Positions 33,883-44,180 of a DNA stretch of 64,000 nt are shown piece after piece. This DNA comes from Anastatus disparis. Its lineage: Eukaryota > Arthropoda > Insecta > Hymenoptera > Eupelmidae. A model generated the notes under the pieces. That model worked only from the letters and a program-made list of their open reading frames with translations, did not search any database and was not told the origin of the DNA. Position 1 is the first letter of the stretch. Every line of letters starts with the position of its first letter. The stretch covers positions 1,471,001 to 1,535,000 of the forward strand of contig JAFFSR010000307.1 of NCBI GenBank assembly GCA_017163975.1, read 5' to 3'. Position numbers and translations under genes: made by a program.

Positions 33883-34734
33883 ATGGATGGACATTACTTT
33901 TATCTGGTATTACCAAGTAACAGCAGTATGAAATATTTTCCAGATAATACTACAACCTGTTATACCACAAATTTATCACATGAAATTTGTGAACAAAGTA
34001 ACTGGAGTGTCGCTATGACAGAAATTCATAAACACTGTACTATTTTACACATTAAAAAGTATAAAGCAAGTTTTTTACTCTATTCATCGGATTAAGAAGA
34101 AGTAGTATCACAAAACCTCATTAATTTAGAAAATGCTTATACTATAGAATTTGTGTTTCCATATGGTGTGTATGAGAGCATTGCAGACCTATTACGTATT
34201 ATTAATCAAACAAATGAATTAAATAAGCACATAGTAATTGAACCATCAAAAACGAGAAGAGGATTTTACGTAATACGACGCGTATGTGATTGTAATGAAA
34301 CACATTACCTTTATTTTAATAAGAAAATCAGACGTATTTCTGATTTTGAAAGAGAAATTTATCAAAAACTGTGTGTCATTTCCTTAAAAGCGATGAAAAT
34401 CAAAGATGCTAAGAAACAGCACTCAATTATTGGAGACAGACCTGCGTCTTTAGCAAGAGTGATACCCGATCAACTCTTTATTTACACAGATACATGCTTG
34501 CCTTATACTGTCGGAGATACTCAAGCAGCTCTTTTACGTATAGTTACAATAAATAACACAAAATAAACGTTAGGATCAACCATAGTGAAACATTTTTGAC
34601 CTATAAATTATATTCTTTTACTAAACAATACTTTTCAGAATATCATTATCGATATAAAGGATCAACACGGTAAACGTATACCATTTGAGTATGGAATGTT
34701 GACGATTACACTTCACTTTAAGCGTAATCGCTAA
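33883..34734 (+). pseudogene. Polinton penton-like minor capsid protein
   Basis: The frame is constant over 284 codons from the ATG at 33883 to TAA at 34732, with internal stops at 34093, 34564 and 34597 but no frameshift. It starts FYLVLPSNSSMKYFPDNTTT, the typical opening of a Polinton protein encoded just before the core-like and capsid genes, and ends in a beta-rich segment (IPFEYGMLTITLHFKR). By position and pattern it corresponds to the penton-like minor capsid protein, which would sit at virion vertices. The penton assignment rests on synteny and remembered family pattern, not on an alignment. Confidence 0.7.
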
Positions 34735-34741
34735 AAAAAAA

Positions 34742-35254
34742 ATGAGTCACTATACAGCTTATCACAGTGAACAGATTGGTGGTGGGGAAGTTCATCGTGT
34801 GTACAACGGCTCATACTATCAACGTGGACATGGAATAGGAAGTTTTTTAGGTGGACTTTTCCGTAGAGTTTTACCTTATTTAACTAGTAGGGCGAAAGTG
34901 GTTGGAAAAGAAGCTGTTCAAGCTGGCATGCACGTGCTGGATGACGTCACCAATAGTGGAGTTAATTATAAGCATGCTATAAATACGAGAATGCATAAAT
35001 CAAGAAAGAATCTCAAGAGTAAAGCTGCAAAGAAAATCACTGAAATGATAAAAGGTAGTGGTTATGATCAAAAGGCTAGTAAGCAGAAGCATCAGTATCT
35101 AAAGAGCGTTTCGGCAGGGCGTAACAAAGTTAAGAAAAATCATACCAGTATAGAGAAGAAGAAGAAAGTTGGTATTAGGAAAAGGAAAAGAACTGTTGGT
35201 AGAAAAAAGAAACAGGCTTTACAGAGTGTAATAGATATTTTTGTACCAAGATAA
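34742..35254 (+). CDS. Polinton small basic core-like protein, open frame
   Basis: An uninterrupted 170-codon ORF, the only clearly intact Polinton frame in the window. The centre has RGHGIGSFLGGLFRRVLPYL, a glycine-rich amphipathic stretch, followed by KVVGKEAVQAGMHVLDDV; the C-terminal half is strongly Lys/Arg-rich (KKKKVGIRKRKRTVGRKKK). This pattern is found in Polinton and adintovirus proteins compared with adenovirus core or pVI-type proteins, expected to bind DNA or line the capsid. It starts 8 bases after the penton-like stop and ends 5 bases before the capsid ATG. Why it stays open while neighbours have stops may be chance for a short gene. Confidence 0.75.
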   Translation: MSHYTAYHSEQIGGGEVHRVYNGSYYQRGHGIGSFLGGLFRRVLPYLTSRAKVVGKEAVQAGMHVLDDVTNSGVNYKHAINTRMHKSRKNLKSKAAKKITEMIKGSGYDQKASKQKHQYLKSVSAGRNKVKKNHTSIEKKKKVGIRKRKRTVGRKKKQALQSVIDIFVPR

Positions 35255-35258
35255 TAAC

Positions 35259-36545
35259 ATGGCCTTCCTACACGTAAACTCATGTGAATGCATGAAATCT
35301 GAATTAGATTTCTTAACTCTTTCAGCGACGCAAACATCTTTAGAATCCTCTCAGTTTATTCATTATTAACCAGTCTCATCGCTTACCGACGATGGGCCTA
35401 TTGAATTTGTTGTACCAAGCAGTGAGGATTATCTTGATCTAGCACACACCATGCTAAGTGTTCGTGTACAAATTTTACCAAATATCGCTACTGAGAACAA
35501 TAAAGTGGGTCCAAAAAATAATCTTCTTTATTTGCTTTTCAACCAAATCGATGTATTTTTTAATCAAAAATTCATTTCTCCGCCAAAAAATGCATATCCA
35601 TACGGAGCTTATGTTGAAAACTTGTTAAATTACTCAACTGGTTCAATGAACTCGCACCTGACTACATCGTTATGGTACCTGGATACTCATGAGAGAATGG
35701 AAAGCTTACCCAATTTGAATCGCGATGCCCCAGAAGCTAACTTGGGACTTTAAAACCGTTAATACTATACGGGTAATGTGGGTACTGTTGATTTAATCGG
35801 TCATTTACATTGCAGTATTTTTGACCAGAATAAATTTTTATTGAACGGTGTGGAAGTACGCGTACGTCTTGTACGAAGCAAAGACGCTTTCTGCCTAATG
35901 GATGCTGCAGAAAATGACACTTTTACCGTCAGTATTAAAGAAGCATCATTGATTATTCAATGTGTTAAAATTAGTCCTGAGATATTATTAGCTTATGCTA
36001 ATGCTTTATCGAAGGCAACTGCAAAATATCCTATTACACGTGTTGAAAATAAATCATTTACTATGCATAGAGGCATTCTCGGAGATACATTTGACAATGT
36101 TATACTAGGTCAGCTGCCCAAAAGAATTATCATTGGTTTTGTTGACAACAGATCGTTTAATGGTAACCGAAACTTTAATCTATTTAACTTTTGAAATTTC
36201 TCTATTTATCACCTCTCTCTATATATTAATGGGGTACAGATATCGAGTAAATCTCTACAGCCTAAATTTACAGGTAATGACCCTCAATATGTAGATGCTT
36301 ATCATACATTATTTTCCGATACTGGAATACATTTCCTTAACGAGCCTCTTGTTCATACTCGAATAGATTATTCTACAGTTTATTGTCTGTTTGCATTTGA
36401 TCTAACACCTGATTTCTCTGCGAATTCAGCGCGGCACTGGAACCTCGATAAGCGTGGTAGTGTAAGGATATAAGTCAAATTTGATCACGCCTTGGTGCTA
36501 GCAGTAAATTGTATTATTCACGCTGAATACGATAATTTTTTTTAA
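35259..36545 (+). pseudogene. Polinton major capsid protein
   Basis: Double jelly-roll major capsid protein of Polintons. A single frame of 429 codons runs from ATG 35259 to TAA 36543 with stops at 35367, 35751, 35760, 36192 and 36471 and not one frameshift. Recognisable parts: the N-terminal ELDFLTLSATQTSLESSQF, then IEFVVPSSEDYLDL, NNLLYLLFNQIDVFFNQKF, NAYPYGAYVENLLNY, LNGVEVRVRLVRSKDAFCLM, PITRVENKSFTM and ending LFAFDLTPDFSA. This order is characteristic of the family. It would build the pseudohexagonal capsid. Nonsense without indels suggests moderate age, or decay mostly by point mutation. Confidence 0.93.
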
Positions 36546-36698
36546 ATAGTATTTAAACTATTTTTGTGATGGCGCTGGTGATAGATGGTACAATTATAAA
36601 ACCACATTGCGTGCTTACATCAGACATCAGTCTTCTAAGAGAGTTTGCTTCGTAAACATTGTCAATAAAGTTATTTTTTTTTTTTTAAATAAAAGACC
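36546..36698. other. Short spacer in the Polinton
   Basis: Non-coding, with a run of T and an AAATAAAAG stretch just before the next start codon. It could have been a gene boundary with polyadenylation signals. Confidence 0.3.
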
Positions 36699-37770
36699 AT
36701 GGATTTTGTCATAGATTTTCAAGGTCTAAAAGATCGAAATAATAATTTTTTTCCAAAGGAGGTGACTGTACTGACTAGGAGAGTGTCACATCTCCGGATC
36801 ACGGATTTTGCTCAAACTTCGGGATAAGTTTTCAGATGATAAAATATGGAAAAAGCTAAAGTTATAGTCATAAATACTCAATATTTCCCTAGTTACAGGC
36901 AATTAAAGAAAATCACTAAAAAAGTTACTAGATTTTTAAACGCATATAGTTCTTTAGCGTCAATAGCTACAAGCTTGAAACTTTTTTTAAATTAAAGCTG
37001 AGCTCAAATCCTTTCGAATTAGTAGTTATAGCATGTAAAAATATTATTTTTTCCCAAAGTTAAAGCGTGATAAACATTGGACCTAATTTCAGCTTTTATT
37101 TTAATTAATGTTTTTAAAAGCTGAAATTAGGTCCAATGTTTATCACGCTTTAACTTTGGGAAAAAATAATATTTTTACATGCTATAACTACTAATTCGAA
37201 AGGATTTGAGCTCAGCTTTAATTTAAAAAAAGTTTCAAGCTTGTAGCTACTGACGCTAAAGAACTATATGCGTTTAAAAATCTAGTAACTTTTTTAGTGA
37301 TTTTCTTTAATTGCCTGTAACTAGGGAAATATTGAGTATTTATGACTATAACTTTAGCTTTTTCCATATTTTATCATCTGAAAACTTATCCCGAAGTTTG
37401 AGCAAAATCCGTGATCCGGAGATGTGACACTCTCCTAGCGAGTTTAAAAACAAGAATTTTCAATCACTGGATAGTTAAATCACCGCATGATTTTTCTGAT
37501 TTACCTAATGGTATAAAATGTTCTAATAAGTTTGTTATCAACCATCATTATGGAATTAATTGGATTGAAGGTGATATCAGTATAGCACAATTACAGCATC
37601 ATTTATATAATATTGCCAAGATTGCAACCAGGATTTACACTAGAGAATGTGAAAAAGCTAAATATCTTGAGTCAAATATATCATGAGAAATAATTGATCT
37701 TAAGGATTTATATTCACCTACATTTCATGAACTCTTTCAAAAATATCAAAAACGTCTCTTTTCTGCATAA
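36699..37770 (+). pseudogene. Conserved Polinton protein, split by a foldback element
   Basis: Starts MDFVIDFQGLKDRNNNFFPK at 36699, an opening I know from a conserved but poorly characterised Polinton/adintovirus protein found next to the capsid gene. The foldback element at 36775-37438 interrupts it after 25 codons. Coding resumes in frame with HDFSDLPNGIK, INHHYGINWIEGDI and EIIDLKDLYSPTFHELFQ, containing stops at 37684 and 37768. The spacing of acidic residues near the start (DFxxDFQG) recalls RNase H-fold nucleases, but that is speculation. Downstream sequence to 38090 is too decayed to assign. Confidence 0.7.
36775..37438. mobile_element. Foldback element, copy C, inside a Polinton gene
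   Basis: A 664 bp palindrome starting CTAGGAGAGTGTCACATCTC. Left flank TGA, right flank CGA, i.e. a 3-base duplication with one mismatch. The arms are nearly identical and the inner part around 37080-37150 is a perfect mirror over tens of bases. Removing the element and one flank copy rejoins the host reading frame. Confidence 0.92.
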
Positions 37771-38092
37771 GTCATTGCGTCAAGGAAAATAATAAAAGCA
37801 GTGTTTGCGCGCTTAATCAGGCATACCTATTGCGAAAGTGGTTGCATACAATACTCCTGGATTGTATGAGACCCGGTTGTAAGGATGAACCTTTAAAATC
37901 GAGTGATGCACTTTTGGAGTGAATATGATCACGCAGATTGTCAAGACTTTGTGGTAGAGGGGGTAGAAATGAGGTTGATTGCTGCGACACACCACCATCT
38001 TTAATCAAGGCTACGAAAAATCGTAATTCAGAAATAAACGGTGATAACAACAACGACGACAAAGACAACGAAGGTCTTGAGAACAACAAAGT

Positions 38093-38400
38093 ATGAATGC
38101 TAAGCAAATAAGCAAAGCAATTGTTTTACTGAAAGCTAGAACGATAGGTGTGTATGCGGCCGATCGAATCCCAAATGTTCTAGAACATCCAACAGCTATT
38201 GTGGCAAATATTGATGATCATTTTGAAGCGTGGTTCTTATTGGATCGCTATATGTATAGATAATAATGGATACGAAACAGACTTTGACAGCTATGGATAC
38301 CCCCCAGTCCAATAAATATTAAATTTATCACTTAACCGAATAAAGACGTACCCGTAAACTGACATATATATATATATATATGAATAGAATCTTTGTGATC
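38093..38400 (+). pseudogene. Adenain-type protease of the Polinton, broken
   Basis: Cysteine protease that would mature capsid proteins. From ATG 38093 the frame reads KAIVLLKARTIGVYAADRIP and TAIVANIDD, the usual opening. A frame change near 38230 leads to GSYWIAICIDNNGYETDFDS and YGYPP, matching the family pattern in which His-Trp is expected: the catalytic His is Tyr here. The Asp-containing FDSYG motif is kept. The region that should hold the catalytic Cys (38380-38420) is scrambled and cannot be read with confidence. Stops follow. It is the last recognisable Polinton gene before a small ORF. Confidence 0.75.
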
Positions 38401-38656
38401 TGTGTAGCTGTAAAATATAATGAGTTTATACCCTCTTGTAGATATTTAGGATTTTATATTATTTCTCTCTTAAAAAACACTTCATACGTTATCACTTTCC
38501 ATGAGGAAGTCATCGTGTACACACACGTCATAATACCAAATTTACTAGAGGACTCTGGGTATAAAGTTAGCAGCAAAATCCAGAAACGACTCAATATATT
38601 TTCAGCAGCAGTCCTTGTCAGACCTAAGTCATAAGATTCTTATATTTTAAACGAGC

Positions 38657-39114
38657 ATGGCAGAGTCTACTAGTGAAAAGTGTAGTGATCACAGTCTTAC
38701 AAAAGACTATGCCATTCAGCTAAATAACATGCTTCTTTCGACGACGTATTTCATCAATAAGCTTAGAGCATATACTACTAGAGGAAGCACGTTTATGGAA
38801 AGAGTGTAAACGAACGAGCCGGAGAAAGAGAGACAGTTTGAGTACTGACTTTCTCTCTCGTGCAGGCACATGATTGGTTGACGCCACTTCTTTCTAAGAG
38901 AAAACGGTTACCCAAACTATTGCCCTCTCTCTCAATATCGTCTACACTATTTGTTCAGGCGTGCTTCCTCTAGTAGTATATGCTGTAAGTCAATAAGTCT
39001 CCAAGTAAGCGAGTTTCTGTTGGATTACAATTTCGTGATGGCTACTACATACCATGTACAAAACTATCGACTGCACATTTTTACAGATGGGTTACTTTTT
39101 ATATCAGTTCTTGA
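38657..39114 (+). pseudogene. Small Polinton-associated ORF split by a MITE
   Basis: The first piece (38657-38761, 35 codons) begins MAESTSEKCSDHSLTKDYA. The 8-bp-TSD MITE copy 2 interrupts it; after the second duplication copy the same frame continues for 38 codons (SVGLQFRDGYYIPCTKLSTA) to TGA at 39112. Without the element and one duplication copy the frame is continuous and stop-free. The pattern, a short beta-like segment with FRDG and an aromatic tail, resembles small Polinton ORFs of unknown role. Function unknown. Confidence 0.5.
38762..38989. mobile_element. 8-bp-TSD MITE family, copy 2
   Basis: A 228 bp element with ends CTTAGAGCATATACTACTAG and complement CTTACAGCATATACTACTAG. Flanked by the perfect 8-base duplication TCAATAAG (38754-38761 and 38990-38997). 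Inserted in a short open frame of the Polinton. Confidence 0.93.
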
Positions 39115-40822
39115 CGATTATTAAAGAACCAAGAAACAATCACCTATTTTGCACACTTGTATCAAAATAAACTATTTTTAGTGATACACTTTTAAATTTC
39201 AAAATCGTGTATTAAAATAAGATGTAAACATATTTTAATAGAACAAGAAAATTTATAGAAGATTGTCACGCCAAAATTTTATTCAGAAAATATGTAAACA
39301 AACTTATCAAATATTTATAAATTTTGATTTAATCGTATTATTAAGTTTTTTAAATTTTAAACCTGCGAACTTTAAAGGCTACTTTTTTTCTAACGATTGA
39401 TCCATTAAAAGCATGGAAAACAAAAAATAAGTCCTTATGCAAAAATGTGCCTTTAAAATTGTTTAAACTAGAAACTTTCTAGTGTTTCCTAGTTTAAAAT
39501 GGTAATATATCAAATGTTGGTAACAAAATATATAGTTGAGACACCTATGGTGATCAGAATTGTTGTACCACCCACGAACCTTCACGGAAAATGAATTACA
39601 CTTATACATTTTTTATTTTTTATTGTGTATGTATCCTCAAAAATATTCAGCACTGTATCATTAATTTTAATTTTTAATTTTTCTTCAATCTTAAAATGAT
39701 GAAATCCCGTAGATTTCTTCATACACATTTTCAAGAAAATTCTAAGAAATAATAAATTTTCTAAAACTTCTGCACATACGTGTCATAAATACGTACGTGT
39801 GGGCGTTTCATTTATTTTTCATGTAAGAAATAATACTTTCCTTTATTCTTTAGACAAAAACACATCCCCAGACCCCAGAAATTTGTCTTGGAGATCGGTT
39901 GGTTCTATCCAAAAACTATGAATGAAGCCAAAAAATCCAGCATAAAAAGTTTAAACATGTTCTAATTTCGAAAAAACGCTTTTTTCTCATTTTTTCCAAA
40001 TTCTTCGTACTTTGACGCTCTAATTTTTGTATAAATAATTTTTGGGACTTTGTACGCTTATAAAGCATTTTTGGTAGTAAAAAAAATGTCCTCCATAGTG
40101 CTTTGAAAGCAAAAAAATTTGTTTTCACTGAGATAAAGCTCATTAATTCAGTAAAAAATTCACAAAAATATATTTTACTTTCGTTTTTTCGATTTTATTG
40201 ATGGGTTTTAGTCACTGGAAGTGCAAATGAGTTTTACTGTGCGAATGTCAAGTAAAATACGTTTAATTTGGCTTTTATACAAGTTTCTGAGTGCTTCTGT
40301 CACCAATATATGCTTATTCAAAGTTTGTAAGAAAATCAAAGTATGAAATCTGTGAATCGAGTAAGAACCATAAAGATATTGTCAATAGAAAACGAAGGAC
40401 TCATAGGTAATGAGAGTCACGTTAGAAGATAATGTTTACAGGAAAGGGAGAGGAGATACGTGACCTCTATCTGTCTTCGTTTGCTTGCGCGTGCGAATAG
40501 ACTGTACTGGATTACAAATAACGATAAACGAATGTAAATAATCATAGTATTCCGATTTATGCAGTAAAAAGTATATTTGAACGCTTCATTCTTATATTCT
40601 GCCTTCTTAGTCACAATATTTAACCGTTTACTTCCAATTCACTACACTCTAAAGTATAGTTGGAAAAAACGTTCCTAAACAGAGACATAGAGAAATTTCA
40701 TATCTTTTTTCTCCTGGGTATCTCACTAACGTGGCTCTCTGTGTATTTCCCATTATATGTATAAGAGCAGCGCTGGCCTTGTGGCTCTTAGAAGTCTAGG
40801 TTGCCAGTTTCCGCTATACTAA
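39115..40822. other. AT-rich interval, no gene seen
   Basis: No coding or RNA gene is supported. There is a patch of A/T homopolymers near 39950-40140. A right-hand Polinton terminal repeat could lie here but was not identified. Confidence 0.35.
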
Positions 40823-41463
40823 CTAAGAGAGTGTCACATTTCCAGATCACGGATTTTACTCAAACTTCGGAATAAGTTTTCAGATGACAAAATATGGAAA
40901 AAGCTAAAGCCTTAGTCACAAATTCTCAGTATTTCCTTAGTTACAGGCAATTAAAGCAAATCACTAAAAAAGTTACCAGATTTTTAAACATTTATAGCTT
41001 TTAAGTATTGATAGCTATAAGCTTGAAACTTTTTTAAACTAAAGCTGAACTTAAATCCTTTCGAAATAGTAGTTATAGTATATGAAAATATTATTTTTTC
41101 TCATAGTTATAGCCTAATAAAGATTGGACCTGAATTTTCTTTTGAAAACATTAATTAATAATAAAAGCTGAAATTAGGTCCAACCTTTATCACGCTATAA
41201 TTTTGGGAAAAATAATATTTTGATATGTTATAACTACTGTTTTAGAAGGATTTGAGCTCAGCTTTAATTTAATAAGAGTTTCAAGCTTCTAGCTATCAAT
41301 TTTAAACAACTATATGCGTTTGAAAATCTAGTAACTTTTTTAGCGATTTTCTTCTGAGATTTTCTTGAGACTATAACTTTTGCTTTTTCCATATTTTATC
41401 ATCTGAAAACTTATCCAGAAGTTTGAGCAAAATTCGTGATCCAGAGATGTGACACGCTTCTAG
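40823..41463. mobile_element. Foldback element, copy D
   Basis: A 641 bp palindrome starting CTAAGAGAGTGTCACATTTC with a perfect TAA duplication (40820-40822 and 41464-41466). The right arm lacks about 20 bases against copies B and C (the region with tagggaaatattgag), so it is the most degraded of the four close copies. Confidence 0.9.
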
Positions 41464-41474
41464 TAAGACGCTAG

Positions 41475-41493
41475 ACTCTCTCTCTCTCTCTCT
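41475..41493. repeat. (CT)n tract before LINE-A copy 1
   Basis: A CT run between the foldback copy D flank and the 5'-truncated LINE-A copy. Confidence 0.85.
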
Positions 41494-43393
41494 AAATTTT
41501 CTTTCATTCGTGAAGAATGGAAGAATTTTTGTAAGACGGTAGAATGAGGATGCTTCTACACAAGTTCTTTTTGTCGAGGACCTAGATGCTTTTTAAGCCA
41601 AGGTGATGCTGGTCGGCGTCAGTGTAGCACCATAGCTTCCAGTACTGCTGTAAGTCCACTCTCTCTTTCACTCCTTTCTAATACATCACTTTCTACTAAT
41701 AACGCTGCTTCATCACTCATTATTAATCATTTCACTGCAAGGGATGGTCTCAGAGTTTGTCATTTCAATGCTAACTCTATTAGAGCACACATTGAGATGA
41801 TAAGACTCTTTCTGGCTTCTCGCCCCTACTTCGATGTTATAACTGTAACTGAGACCAAGCTGTGGCTTAGTAACTCTCTGATAGAGCTTGATGGCACAAG
41901 TCATCATACTTATTCTTTCAACACCTGGCTTGATTTGTGTCTTGTCAATGCCAATGACATTGTACTCGACTTCTGAAAGACTAATGTACTATTCACTCAC
42001 GGCCACGATTTCATAGCTGCGACTGTTAAGTCCTTTTTCTCTAAGCCTATGCTTAAAGACTTTACCTTTCTGGATTATGAGTCTGTTGATGATGTTGCAC
42101 TCCTTCAGTATTTTCGCTCTTTAAGGTGTGCTACATGTGATGGTGATTCCTCTCTCACTGCTCGTCTTGAATGTTTTTACAACCATCTCAATAAGGCAAT
42201 TGCACAATTCGTGCCTGTCAGAGAGGTCAGGCAGGGTAGGGCTCATCGTCCGTGGATCACCTCTGAACATCGTCGCTTGATTAATGAGAGAGATTGACTT
42301 TATAGACACGCACTCGACTGTATACTGATATACTATAGGACTGCTCGAGACAAGGCACATGAATGCATTGAATCAACTATTATATTACTGTGACAGACTA
42401 TCGGGTGTTACGGACTCGCGACAGATCTAAGAGAGCTCAAGAACCTCGGTATATGTTCTACTGATAATCATTCGCGACATTCATTTCCTATACATGAGCT
42501 TAATCGATACTTTGGTGAAGTTGCGATTGATCCACTTGCCCCTTCTGTTTCTGAGTATGTAAATACTATAAATGTAGCTGAGCCTTATAAGCCTTCGTTC
42601 AGGTTCAATAAGGTTACTTCGGAGGAGGTCCGGATTGCAACATGTCATTCTTCTTCTCAGGCTAGGGGGTTCGATGCAGTCTCACAGTCTATTATCTATT
42701 GGGCATTTCCAGTTATTGGGCCTTTGCTATGTTGAATTTATAATGATTTGTTTGGTGAGTGTGTGTTTTCCTCATGTTGGAAGATCTCGTTGATGACCAC
42801 TATCAACAAGGTCTCTTCTCTGCGCACTATGAGTGAGATACGACCTATCTCCTTGTTGTCATTTATGTCCAAAGTTCTTGAGCGTCTCGTCCATCAACAA
42901 CTTTATTACTACTTGCCCACCAGACATCTGTTGGATTCTCATCAAACTAGGTTTAGAACTGGACATAGTACCCAAACAGCTTCGCTTAAACTAACGAAGG
43001 ATATTAGACGTAACATGGACAGACATTATGTAACAATGCTTCTATTATTTGATTTAAGCAAGGTACTTGACACTGTGTGCCATTCACTGAGTATCGCCCA
43101 CGATTATTCCTGGTCATTTCCTCGTGGCTATGGAATGATCTTCCTGCGACCTTACGCAACTTCTCTTCGCTCACGACATTCAAGACATCTTCATTTGCAC
43201 ACTACCTTGCCTTAGAGAGTGGACCTCTGCTTCATAAATTTTCTCATCACTGTAGAGTTTATTTTATTGTTATATTTGTTTGATTACTGTTTTTTTTACT
43301 GTTTATTATTATTATTGAGCCATATATTATTTTTATTGATTCTAATGTATTACTGTAATTAATTGTACAGCATAATGTACATATAATAAATTT

Positions 43394-43398
<5 letters not shown>
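41494..43398 (+). pseudogene. LINE-A copy 1, truncated and internally deleted
   Basis: Non-LTR retrotransposon copy nearly identical to part of the one at 51.2-56.9 kb. It starts within the ORF1 3' end (ttcattcgtgaagaatggaa), then ORF2: the endonuclease start VCHFNANSIRAHIEMI with TETKL, a deletion of about 300 bases relative to copy 2, then LKDFTFLDYESVDDVALLQY and RPISLLSFMSKVLERLV and GFRTGH-like RT blocks. After DTVC a further deletion of roughly 0.9 kb removes the RT catalytic YADD. It joins to the C-terminal end (SWLWNDLPATLRNFSSLTTF). Stop codons are scattered through it. It lacks the TTAA MITE and foldback insert of copy 2, so it supplies both empty sites. Confidence 0.88.

Positions 43399-43424
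<26 letters not shown>
43399..43424. repeat. (TC)n tail of LINE-A copy 1
   Basis: Directly follows aataaatttggttat, the same 3' end as in copy 2, which also passes into CT-rich sequence. The tail is thus probably part of the element's 3' end. Confidence 0.85.
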
Positions 43425-44180
43425 CGTAAGTAGACAAGAATTGATTTCTCCGAGCTCCTCATGAACCTGTCTGTGTTTGCTGGATTTTTTGCTCACGGGC
43501 GTTTTTACAGGTTTTCTGCAAGCACAAACTGCAGAGCTTCGACTGAAATATAAATCAGCATTTTATTCAGCTCTGCAATAACAAAACTATTCACTCTTTT
43601 TGTGTCGGTGCCAATTTTGAGGTTAGGTACGAACGAGATTTGAAGTAATGATTACTACTCATTCGTCTCATAGAAGAGCTTGAATTTGGAGGTTCGGCCT
43701 GTTTTGATGGTAGTGTACGGGGCCGAGGGGAGGCTGAGAATCGGTTTGGACCATCATCGTGACACTATAAAATTGCTTTATTAAATAGTACAAATCAATG
43801 ACAGTGAAACCATACGTATCAACCTAGAGCTTCTCTTGACCTTTTTCTCTCTAAGTAACTTGCACGCTAAAATTCCAAGATACCAGGTGACCTAATAAGT
43901 TTCATCTGCATTACGCGCCTTGCATCTAATTTCTTGCATTTTGTGATGGCCTTTTTGAGGAGGTTATGTTGACTTGACTTGATAACCGGCGATTGGATGG
44001 ACACACACCATTGGTAATTCCTGGTACTACCATCTACCTTATATCATATCAGACATTAAGGAGGGCATCTACTTAACTTACTGCAGTAAAATACTATTGC
44101 TTCTTCACCGCGTGTTTTCGGCTGCTACAGTGATTACTGCCTACATCATTACCTCTGTCTCATAGGTTAGTATTCTTTTA
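43425..44180. other. Interval upstream of LINE-B ORF1
   Basis: Moderate base composition, no long frame. It may be the 5' UTR of LINE-B, which begins coding at about 44180. A G-rich patch (gtgtacggggccgaggggag) is near 43713. Confidence 0.35.

Larger units (their letters stand above)
28178..39114 (+). mobile_element. Polinton/Maverick element, degraded
   Basis: Seven same-strand Polinton-type frames in a row: protein-primed DNA polymerase B, retroviral-type integrase, penton-like protein, small basic core-like protein, major capsid protein, a conserved Polinton protein and an adenain-type protease, then a small ORF. Two foldback elements (29192, 36775) and one MITE (38762) have inserted. Terminal inverted repeats and the 6-base target duplication were not found, so the outer limits are those of the genes only. 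No packaging ATPase is visible in the interval. Most genes hold several stops, so this is an old endogenous copy of a virus-like element. Confidence 0.88.
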
